Virus record (IMG/VR): IMGVR_UViG_3300047328_000094
Span: 1-56,679 of that record
Direction: 5' to 3' (one strand)
Length of the DNA stretch: 56,679 bases
DNA from: a virus
In this document: in pieces, positions 50,526 through 56,679 of the stretch
How positions within the stretch are numbered: the stretch's first letter is position 1
How the letters are laid out: the number at the start of each line of letters is the position of its first letter
Notes under the pieces: generated by a model
What the model was told of the DNA's origin: nothing
The model's database searches: none
Seen by the model: the letters and a program-made list of their open reading frames with translations, nothing else
Translations under genes and position numbers: made by a program

Positions 50526-51023
50526 ATGCAAACCCACATCAGCCCCGTGCCCCAGCACATCATCGCCACCATTGCGGACCTGAAGTTTACCCGCGATCAA
50601 GTCACTAGCGCGATCAGCGTCCTGGAGGCGATGTTCGGCGGAGGAGAACAGCCGGCGGAATTATTAGAAGCAGAGAAGGCAGTCAGACCGAAAAAGCGCA
50701 AGCTGGGCTCCCGGCCCGCCAAGAGGGCTCGCGTCGCCGCTCCCGAGGCTTCCGAGGCGGAGCAGCCGGCCGAAGCTAATCGGCTTTCTAACCGTGATCT
50801 CATCCGCTCGGTAATCGGCGAGAACAAGAAGCGGAATGCCGTCGAGGTCTGTGATCGCGTTCTGGAACTGAGACCCGGCCTGGATCGCGGCGCTGTCTCG
50901 ACTGCGATTTCACAATTGATCGCAGCCAAAGAGGCGCGTAAGCTTGACGATCTGACGGTGATTCCGTTTAACCTCAAACTGCCGGTGGCCGCAAACGGCG
51001 CAGCCAATGGGGCTCGGGGCTAA
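50526..51023 (+). CDS. hypothetical winged-helix-like protein (165 aa)
   Basis: ATG 50526. The N-terminal ~45 residues form a helix pair (HIIATIADLKFTRDQVTSAISVLEAM). A basic linker (RPKKRKLGSRPAKRARVAAPE) precedes a C-terminal winged-helix-like domain (DLIRSVIGENKKRNAVEVCDRVLELRPGLDRGAVSTAISQLIAAKEARKL). Looks like a regulator or replication accessory. TAATG overlap into the ParB-like gene. Confidence 0.55.
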   Translation: MQTHISPVPQHIIATIADLKFTRDQVTSAISVLEAMFGGGEQPAELLEAEKAVRPKKRKLGSRPAKRARVAAPEASEAEQPAEANRLSNRDLIRSVIGENKKRNAVEVCDRVLELRPGLDRGAVSTAISQLIAAKEARKLDDLTVIPFNLKLPVAANGAANGARG

Positions 51024-52783
51024 TGAGAGCGCAGACCAGACAAGCAAACGGCCAGCCGGGTGTGCCCATTGCACCCCCGTCCGCCTTTATGTCTCCATCG
51101 GAGGACAGGTTCGAGCTTCTGCCCCTATATCGAGTCCGCGAATCAGAGGACAATCCGCGGAAGCAGTTCGATACCGGCAGGCTTCAGGAGTTGGCGCAAA
51201 GCATCCGTCAGCACGGCGTGATCGAGCCTATCATTGTGCGGCGGCACCCAAAACCGTTGGCGGATGAAGATTACGAACTCATCTGCGGTGCCCGTCGGCT
51301 CCGGGCATCCGCGCTGGCCGGACAAACCAGAATCCCGGCCCTCATTCGCGACATGAGCGACAAGGATGTCCTTGAGGTCATGTGTATTGAAAATGCCAAC
51401 CGCGAGGACGTGCACCCGCTGGAGGAAGGCGAGGCATTTCTCCAGCTCCTGCGCGAATACGGAAGCACCGTCGCCCAGATCTCGGAGAAGATCGGTAAGT
51501 CCGACCGCTATGTGCAGCGCCGCCTCAAACTCGCCACATTGATTCCGGCCGCCAAAGAGATCTATCTCGACGGCAAGCTGACGCTCGAACATTTCAATAT
51601 CCTCGCGCGCCTGGAGCCCAGCTCACAGGAAAAGGCACTCCCGAAAGCCTGGCGTCGCGATTTCAGCCGGTACGAGGGCGCGGATAACGAATATCCGCCA
51701 GATTACAGCAAGCCCCTGACTGCCAAAGAGTTCGAAGAAGCTATCCGAACAGAGTTCTTCCTGTCACTCAAGTCCGCACCCTGGGACCTGACGGATCCGA
51801 AGCTGGACCCGGCGGCGGGCTCCTGCGCCAGTTGCACAAAGCGGAGCGGTGCCAGTCCGCTGTTGTTCGATGAGGCGGAAAAAGCTGACCACTGTTTGGA
51901 CGCCGCCTGTTTCGACTCAAAACGCAAGCTGTATCTGATTGAGTCGGAGAATGCAGCAAAGCAGTCCGGGTCGCCGCTTGTTCGCGTGGCGACAACCTAC
52001 ATCTCGACTTCTGACCAGAAAGCCCTCGACTGCCTGCCGAGTCATGGTGCCTTCGAGAAGGTCACCAAGAGCAATCGCTGCCAGCACACGCAAAGGGCGG
52101 TTGTGGTGGTGGGCGACAACATCGGCACCCAGTTCGATATCTGCGCCAACAAAAAGTGCAAGCAGCACGTGGGCAAAGAAGCGGGATCTGGCTCCTTTCA
52201 CGGCTCACCGGAAGAACAGCGCCGTCGCGCCGAATCACAGCGCAAGCGGGAAGAGTCGGAGACGTTCATACATGCGCTGGCAAAAGGCATTCTGGCGAAA
52301 GTCCCGAAACAACCGGGTCGGCGCGAATTGCTGGTCGTCGCACGCGAACTACTAAATGCCGGCACCCTCGAAGACATTGCTGAGCTGCTTGGCATGGATG
52401 AGCTTCCGAAATCTGGCTGGAAGGCAGAACGTAACGCATTCTGTGCCCGCCTGGAGGCATCTTCTGACGGCGAAATCGGCCGCGCGTTGATCGCGATGTG
52501 TTTGTCGACCATGGTGGACAACAGCACCATCGACGACCCGGCCGCGGAACTGATCCAGACCGCAAAAGAATATGGTGTGGATCCGAAAGCAATCGAGAAA
52601 GAGGCACGGGCAACGGTAGCCGCAAAGTACGCAGAAGAAGAGAAGCCAGTCAAATCAGGAGCAGTGAAACCAAGTGGAAAAGTGTCCAGGGCGAGTAGGC
52701 AGAAGAAAGCCGCGGTGGCGGCCGGCGGCGGCGACTGGGACGAAGACTTCAACCAGGAGGCCGGAGATGATGACGGCCTCTAG
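51023..52783 (+). CDS. ParB-like protein with internal zinc-type Cys region (586 aa)
   Basis: ParB/Srx N-domain: NPRKQF (44-49), GARRLRA (89-95), ENANREDVHPLEEGEAF (123-139), then an HTH (about 148-175: VAQISEKIGKSDRYVQRRL). Between ~260 and 380 are Cys motifs (CASCTKRSG, CLDAACFDS, CQHTQRAVVVVG, CANKKCKQH), a possible zinc or Fe-S site. The C-terminal third is helical. No ParA gene is adjacent, so partition is not certain. It may rather act as a DNA-binding nuclease/CTPase-like regulator in replication. Confidence 0.75.
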   Translation: MRAQTRQANGQPGVPIAPPSAFMSPSEDRFELLPLYRVRESEDNPRKQFDTGRLQELAQSIRQHGVIEPIIVRRHPKPLADEDYELICGARRLRASALAGQTRIPALIRDMSDKDVLEVMCIENANREDVHPLEEGEAFLQLLREYGSTVAQISEKIGKSDRYVQRRLKLATLIPAAKEIYLDGKLTLEHFNILARLEPSSQEKALPKAWRRDFSRYEGADNEYPPDYSKPLTAKEFEEAIRTEFFLSLKSAPWDLTDPKLDPAAGSCASCTKRSGASPLLFDEAEKADHCLDAACFDSKRKLYLIESENAAKQSGSPLVRVATTYISTSDQKALDCLPSHGAFEKVTKSNRCQHTQRAVVVVGDNIGTQFDICANKKCKQHVGKEAGSGSFHGSPEEQRRRAESQRKREESETFIHALAKGILAKVPKQPGRRELLVVARELLNAGTLEDIAELLGMDELPKSGWKAERNAFCARLEASSDGEIGRALIAMCLSTMVDNSTIDDPAAELIQTAKEYGVDPKAIEKEARATVAAKYAEEEKPVKSGAVKPSGKVSRASRQKKAAVAAGGGDWDEDFNQEAGDDDGL

Positions 52784-53009
52784 GCAATCCACCCGTTTGT
52801 CCTGCGGAACCTGGGTCAAGCAGGCAACTGGTGTCTTGGTGTTTCAGCTTGACGGCGTGGATAAGGCGAAGGTTACGTCCGTCAACGGTCGTTTTGCGGT
52901 CCATTTTGTTGGCCAGCGCGTTGAAGCCAACCTGGTCCGTGATACTGAGCGCGAGGCCATTGAGGCGGTAGCCGATCTGGTGTCTTTCGGAGCCTGCGAT
53001 GTTCGGTAA
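52767..53009 (+). CDS. hypothetical small protein (80 aa)
   Basis: ATG 52767 with an aggaggccggag site; overlaps the ParB-like gene by 17 bp. Mostly beta-strand with a helix at the end (WVKQATGVLVFQLDG, GRFAVHFVGQRVEANLVRDTEREAIEAVADL). No family. It overlaps the Cys-rich gene by 11 bp. Confidence 0.5.
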   Translation: MMTASRQSTRLSCGTWVKQATGVLVFQLDGVDKAKVTSVNGRFAVHFVGQRVEANLVRDTEREAIEAVADLVSFGACDVR

Positions 53010-53232
53010 ATGCATCATCTGCGGATGCACCGAGCGAAACGCCTGTCTGGTGGGCGGCGCGCCTTGTGGCTGGGCCATACCGGGCGAACTGTGTGATAAC
53101 CCGGCATGCCTGACGGAAGCCGAGGTGCGGATCGCGGCTGACGATGAGGAGTCAGCAAATTGCGGGACCGCCGCCAAATCGAGCAGCGGCCTGTTGATGA
53201 AGGAGTCAGGACTTGCCCACACGGGTATTTAG
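52999..53232 (+). CDS. phage small zinc-finger-like protein (77 aa)
   Basis: CIICGCTERNACLVGGAPCGW then ELCDNPACL: the C-x2-CG-x5-C-x6-C-W...LC-x3-C pattern common in small phage proteins of early regions. It probably binds zinc. It overlaps the previous gene (11 bp) and the next one (20 bp). The second half is a Ser/Glu-rich tail. Function unknown. Confidence 0.65.
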   Translation: MFGKCIICGCTERNACLVGGAPCGWAIPGELCDNPACLTEAEVRIAADDEESANCGTAAKSSSGLLMKESGLAHTGI

Positions 53233-54205
53233 AGATGGATTACTAACAAGCCAGCGCGTAGACGCCTTATCCAGCGGTGCCTTTGAATTCTATGTCCGCT
53301 TCCTGCTCGTCGTGGACGACTATGGACGTCATGAATTCAATCCCAACGTGATCTTATCGGAAGTGTTTCCGACCAGGCCGGGACGTTATTCGACCGTTCA
53401 GCTTCATGGCTGGATTGACGAGTGCTCTGCGGTTTCCGAGGAATGGGATGAGCCGCTCCTTTTCATGTACAAGGTGGGCCGCAAAACCTATATTCAGTGC
53501 AACGACACGAGACAGCGCACGCGCGCGGCGAGCAAATGCCCGCCGCCCCCTGGCATTGTGGATCCGGTGTACTCGGATGGAAAACTAGTACGCGAGGGAT
53601 TCGCGGGTGAGCCGCCCGTGCCGCCACTTTTCGCGGCCATGGCACCGCCGGTGGCGATATCGCCTGCGGCTCCGGCGGTTGAGTTTGTACCAGCCGCAGA
53701 CTCACCCAGTCAGCCATGCGACGAACTGACTACTGCCGCTGCGGCAGACTGGGCGGCAGCTATCTACAATTCGCACCCAAAACAGACGGGCAGACGGGAA
53801 TCTATCGAAGCGCTGGTGCGCAGGTTCGCCCGCGACGGCTCGTCGCGAAAGACTTTCGAGCAAAACCATGCGCTCTGGCTCATGACCGAAGAATGGCGAA
53901 AAAAGAACGGAGTGTTCTGCCCGCCGCTCGCCAGGCGAGACGGATCCGGCTGGATTGCCGACGAAGGCTGGCGCTCGCCGCCCGGCAATATGCGGGTTAA
54001 GGCGCCGGACCCTGAGCGTTTTTCCGAGGAGCAGCGCAGACCGCCATCCATCGAGGAGATTAACAACTACATCGAGATGGCGAACGAGATGCGAGCCAGC
54101 TGCCTGTCCAAGGCAGACCAGCAGGGTGCGGAGAATTGGGAAAGGACGATTGAGATGTGGTCGAAGCAGCTGGCGGAAACAGAAGAAAGGAGGCAGTGTG
54201 CCTGA
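53213..54205 (+). CDS. putative replication initiator / helix-turn-helix replication protein (330 aa)
   Basis: TTG 53213 with aaggagtcaggac before it. Residues 1-100 (TRVFRDGLLTSQRVDALSSGAFEFYVRFLLVVDDYGRHEFNP...SEVFPTRP) match the N-terminal winged-helix of phage DnaD/O-like replication initiators. A Pro-rich linker precedes a helical C-terminal part (~160-330). It is followed immediately by the DnaA domain IV gene, so both likely act at the phage origin. Confidence 0.65.
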   Translation: MPTRVFRDGLLTSQRVDALSSGAFEFYVRFLLVVDDYGRHEFNPNVILSEVFPTRPGRYSTVQLHGWIDECSAVSEEWDEPLLFMYKVGRKTYIQCNDTRQRTRAASKCPPPPGIVDPVYSDGKLVREGFAGEPPVPPLFAAMAPPVAISPAAPAVEFVPAADSPSQPCDELTTAAAADWAAAIYNSHPKQTGRRESIEALVRRFARDGSSRKTFEQNHALWLMTEEWRKKNGVFCPPLARRDGSGWIADEGWRSPPGNMRVKAPDPERFSEEQRRPPSIEEINNYIEMANEMRASCLSKADQQGAENWERTIEMWSKQLAETEERRQCA

Positions 54206-54716
54206 GACGGAGTTATTGAGCCAAACTGGTTTACCTGCTTCACCAGCGAGAATACGCCGTGCTGAAAGAACAGCTATGAAGCATCTTCGAGCCGCTGTCG
54301 AAGACACTTATGGGCCTGTCTATGCGGCGGGGGACAATGAAAAGCGGTCGCCCAGCGAGGTAATATTTGCCAGGCACGTTTGGATGTATCTATCCCGCGC
54401 AGCCGGCTGGAGTTTGCCTGAAATAGCGCGCCGTGTGAACCAGCACCATACGACCGTCCTTCACGGCTGCCGCAAAGTCACGGAATACTGCAACTCGGAT
54501 CCCGAGTTTGCACGGGATCTCGCAGAACTTGCTGCGCGGGCAGCTACCGGCGCTTCTGAAGAGCGAGAAGCAGCGCGGGAATATCGCCGGAAGCCCATAT
54601 CGGTTCGCATGGTTCGTCTTTACCCGGACCAAGTGGAAGAGATCGCCGTACTGGTTGCGAAGAAAATGATGCAATCCCAGGGTCAGTTACTAGAACGTGA
54701 GAGAGGAGTTGCCTGA
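54198..54716 (+). CDS. stand-alone DnaA domain IV-like protein (172 aa)
   Basis: GTG 54198 with a very strong aaaggagg site. Residues 51-100 match bacterial DnaA domain IV: ARHVWMYLSRAAGWSLPEIARRVNQHHTTVLHGCRKV, including the HHTTVLHG (83-90) signature that reads DnaA boxes. No AAA+ domain (domain III) is present, so it cannot be a full DnaA. It may bind phage or host DnaA boxes, to recruit the host replication machinery or to compete with DnaA. Its C-terminal 40 residues form a helix. Confidence 0.8.
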   Translation: MPETELLSQTGLPASPARIRRAERTAMKHLRAAVEDTYGPVYAAGDNEKRSPSEVIFARHVWMYLSRAAGWSLPEIARRVNQHHTTVLHGCRKVTEYCNSDPEFARDLAELAARAATGASEEREAAREYRRKPISVRMVRLYPDQVEEIAVLVAKKMMQSQGQLLERERGVA

Positions 54717-55000
54717 TGTTCAGCAAAGAAGCTGTCGCTAGCTTGGCTGCGGAGCTGGCACCGGCAATTGCAGCGCAAATTGCAAAAGGCGACAAGCGCT
54801 CGGCGCCGCTGGAATGGCCGGAGACCATGACGCTCGAAACTGTGGCCAAATTTCTGGACATCGCGTCGGCCGACTCGGCGCGCCATCTGATGGACAATCT
54901 CGAAAAGGCCGGCGAAATAAAGCGCTGTGAACTTGATGGCCGGAGGCGCTATCGCAAAGTCGACCTCTTGCGGCTGATCGAGCGGAAGACCGGAGGATAA
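54716..55000 (+). CDS. small HTH-like protein (94 aa)
   Basis: ATG overlaps the previous stop (TGATG). Residues ~35-94 have the shape of a winged HTH: TLETVAKFLDIASADSARHLMDNLEKAGEIKRCELDGRRRYRKVDLLRLIER. Probably a DNA-binding regulator, like excisionase or MarR-type. It abuts the decayed ATPase gene. Confidence 0.6.
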   Translation: MFSKEAVASLAAELAPAIAAQIAKGDKRSAPLEWPETMTLETVAKFLDIASADSARHLMDNLEKAGEIKRCELDGRRRYRKVDLLRLIERKTGG

Positions 55001-55386
55001 ATGGCAAAGCAAACGAACCTGCAGCTCGGCACAGACGGATTCTCGGTGCCGATCGAGGCCATCACCAACACTTTCGCCATCTTTGGAGTGCGCGGCAGCG
55101 GGAAATCAAATGTGGCCACAGTCTTTGCGGAAGGAATCGTCAGAGCGGGCCAGCCCATGCCGACTTCCTGCGCCAGCACTGGATGTCGGTTCTGGGAAAA
55201 GCAGAGAGGTCGCTCTTCGCAGTCCTGTGCGACAGGCATTCCCTTAGCAAACAGAAGCTAAGCGAATTGACAGGCTATTCCATTACCAGCAGCAGCTTCG
55301 CCAATGCCATCGGACGCCTGCGCTCCCTCCAACTCGTGTCGTCGGGCCCGGGCGGAACAATTGATCTCGCCGAAGAGCTTTTGTGA
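55001..55386 (+). pseudogene. decayed HerA/DUF87-like ATPase with internal deletion
   Basis: The 5' frame (MAKQTNLQLGTDGFSVPIEAITNTFAIFGVRGSGKS...FAEGIVRAG) is the Walker A start of a HerA/FtsK-like ATPase. From about 55150 the reading changes frame: ADFLRQHWMSVLGKAERSLFAVLCDRH...LVSSGPGGTIDL continues in another frame (55159-55386) and ends like a C-terminal winged-helix domain. The middle of the protein (Walker B, ATPase core, several hundred residues) is missing. So a large out-of-frame deletion removed it. It may have been an ICE/phage ATPase gene before. Confidence 0.7.
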
Positions 55387-55503
55387 ATTATCGGTCACGC
55401 CGCTGACCCCCGCCGTAACCACAAAACATTTCAAGTACTTAGCGTTTTAACCCGGACCATCTGATTTTTGAGCCGGTGTTAGGATGTCATTCGCACACAC
55501 CAT
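55387..55503. other. 117-bp region before integrase
   Basis: Contains an AT-rich stretch with the short palindrome AAGTACTT and no clear promoter or ribosome site for the integrase, suggesting weak integrase translation. May hold arm-type or core att sites, none of which can be proved here. Confidence 0.3.
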
Positions 55504-56679
55504 ATGCCAAGAACGAAATCAAAACCGAAAGCGCGCCGCTCATACGGAGACGGCGCCATAAAACTGCGGGGGACAATCTGGTGGGTTGTCGTTTACGTGG
55601 ATGGAAAGCGCATCCAGAAATCTACCGGCTCCCGCGATCGCGAAGAGGCGCTTCAATACCTCGCCAGAATGCAGCGGGAGCGCAGCCGGGGTGAACTCGT
55701 CGCGATCAATGAGCCATCGGCACAAGGAACGATCGGCGGGGTTCTCGACGACTACCTAGCGCGGCGGTCGCGCCTAGCGCCCGGCACACTCACGACTTAT
55801 GAGCTGCAGGTCCGACGCTATCTCAAACCGCACTTCGGATTGTTGCCTGTCGAAAAACTCACTACCGACATGCTCAGTGAATATCGATCAGCACGCGGCA
55901 AGGAGCAGGTTTGTAACTGGAACGCTCCCGAAGAGACAAAGCGCAAAGCCCGGACTGTCACGGATACGTCCATCAATCGCGAGGTAGGCCTGCTCCGGTC
56001 GGCCATGCGCGATTACGCGAAGCGGTATCCAAACCGCCTGCCAACGCTTCCCTATTTCCCGATGGAGAGCGAGCGCGGCAACGCGCGCCAAGGTTTTATC
56101 ACCGAAACTGACTTTATCAACAAACTGTATCCCGCGATGCCGCGACATCTTAAGGCGCTCTCGGCCTGCGCTTTCTACGCAGGCGGCAGGAAAAGCGAGT
56201 GGCTGCAGCTGAACTGGACTGAAGTGGATTTCGAGCAGCTGATCATACGCTTCGTGAAGACGAAGAATAAAGAGCAGCGCGAGGTACCAATCGTCGCCGG
56301 CCTTATGCTCGATTCACTTCTGGATTTGTTGAGGCTGCGCAACATCCAAACAGACTGGGATCAGCAGGCAGTGTTTTGCTATGACGGCAAACGTATGGCA
56401 TCGCCTAAAAGAGCCTGGGCGAATGCCTGCAAGCGAGCCGGTTTCGAGAATCTGCTATTCCATGACATGCGTCGGTCAAGCAACAAAAACATGCGAGACA
56501 GTGGCGTCAGTCAGCCGGTGCGCATGAAACTCCTCGGCCACAAAACGCCTTCGATGGATATTAGATATGGCATCACCGACCTCAACGATGTTGCCGACGC
56601 GAGAGAAAAACTCGAACTTGTTAAAAAGGGGCCGGGCAGACATACGCTGCTTCCTGAGCCAGTGCGAAAAGTGAGGTAG
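55504..56679 (+). CDS. int: tyrosine-type integrase
   Basis: 391 aa. An N-terminal AP2-like DNA-binding part (about 15-60), then a core-binding helix domain (~72-190). Catalytic residues in order: Arg229 (AGGRKSEW), Lys252 (VKTKNKE), His320 and Arg323 (HDMRRS), His346 (LGHKT), nucleophile Tyr355 (IRYGI). Full length and intact. It should integrate the phage at its attB. The gene ends on the last base of the window, pointing outwards, so the attachment site should lie beyond. Confidence 0.92.
   Translation: MPRTKSKPKARRSYGDGAIKLRGTIWWVVVYVDGKRIQKSTGSRDREEALQYLARMQRERSRGELVAINEPSAQGTIGGVLDDYLARRSRLAPGTLTTYELQVRRYLKPHFGLLPVEKLTTDMLSEYRSARGKEQVCNWNAPEETKRKARTVTDTSINREVGLLRSAMRDYAKRYPNRLPTLPYFPMESERGNARQGFITETDFINKLYPAMPRHLKALSACAFYAGGRKSEWLQLNWTEVDFEQLIIRFVKTKNKEQREVPIVAGLMLDSLLDLLRLRNIQTDWDQQAVFCYDGKRMASPKRAWANACKRAGFENLLFHDMRRSSNKNMRDSGVSQPVRMKLLGHKTPSMDIRYGITDLNDVADAREKLELVKKGPGRHTLLPEPVRKVR

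Noticed and set aside
1-56679. tRNA or rRNA genes, CRISPR arrays, IS elements, reverse transcriptases
   Set aside because: No cloverleaf, no regularly spaced repeats, no transposase motifs, no YxDD reverse-transcriptase motif seen. The only recombinases are the integrase and a truncated relative.
1-56679. Direct terminal repeat or att duplication at the ends
   Set aside because: The first and last ~100 bases share no obvious repeat; the window appears cut at gene boundaries.

Overview
The window is an almost gapless phage or prophage genome of about 56.7 kb. It is GC-rich, nearly all genes lie on the + strand, and many start by 1-23 bp overlaps or use GTG/TTG. It encodes a siphovirus-type virion: terminase, portal, scaffold, P22-like coat, tail tube, long tape measure, and a fused gpL/gpJ-like tail tip. 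A tyrosine integrase ends exactly at the last base and a small membrane-protein gene begins at base 1, so the window looks cut at gene boundaries. No att repeat or flanking host gene is visible. The host is probably Gram-negative, because the phage encodes a lipobox lipoprotein and several Sec signal peptides. An acidobacterial host is a weak inference from the style of the exported proteins.

Layout. 1-5.4 kb: small genes, a MazG-like pyrophosphohydrolase, a C5 cytosine methyltransferase whose recognition region is built of ~35-residue repeats, a minus-strand membrane/coiled-coil gene, Cys-rich small proteins and a minus-strand HTH_17 protein. 5.4-5.8 kb: regulatory gap with an inverted repeat and a DnaA-box match. 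5.8-7.7 kb: two paralogous zinc/HTH proteins flanking a sigma-region-4-like protein, probably the late-gene activators. 7.6-10.5 kb: packaging genes. 10.5-24.9 kb: head and neck genes, interrupted by four Sec-exported proteins and containing a gene I recognise as an Acb2/Tad1-type cyclic-nucleotide sponge (anti-CBASS). 24.9-42.7 kb: tail genes, with a lipoprotein and a single-TM protein inserted. 42.7-45.5 kb: a mostly minus-strand accessory island (truncated tyrosine recombinase, histone-H1-like protein, membrane protein). 45.7-46.4 kb: divergent Xre repressor and basic RHH-like protein around an inverted-repeat operator. 46.4-55.0 kb: early operon with tiny overlapping membrane proteins, a Sak4-like AAA ATPase, Gp157, a ParB-like protein, a replication-initiator-like protein and a stand-alone DnaA domain IV protein. 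55.0-55.4 kb: a decayed HerA-like ATPase. 55.5-56.7 kb: integrase.

Read as a circle, the early operon starting at 46.1 kb runs through replication, integrase and the methyltransferase block into the late regulators and the structural genes. That is a coherent temperate-phage order. The most unusual features are the exported proteins interleaved with head genes, the paralog-sigma4-paralog regulator cassette, the anti-CBASS-like gene among virion genes, the DnaA-domain-IV protein, and a 17-bp direct repeat at 22-bp period between the terminase genes. I could not identify an endolysin or a holin.
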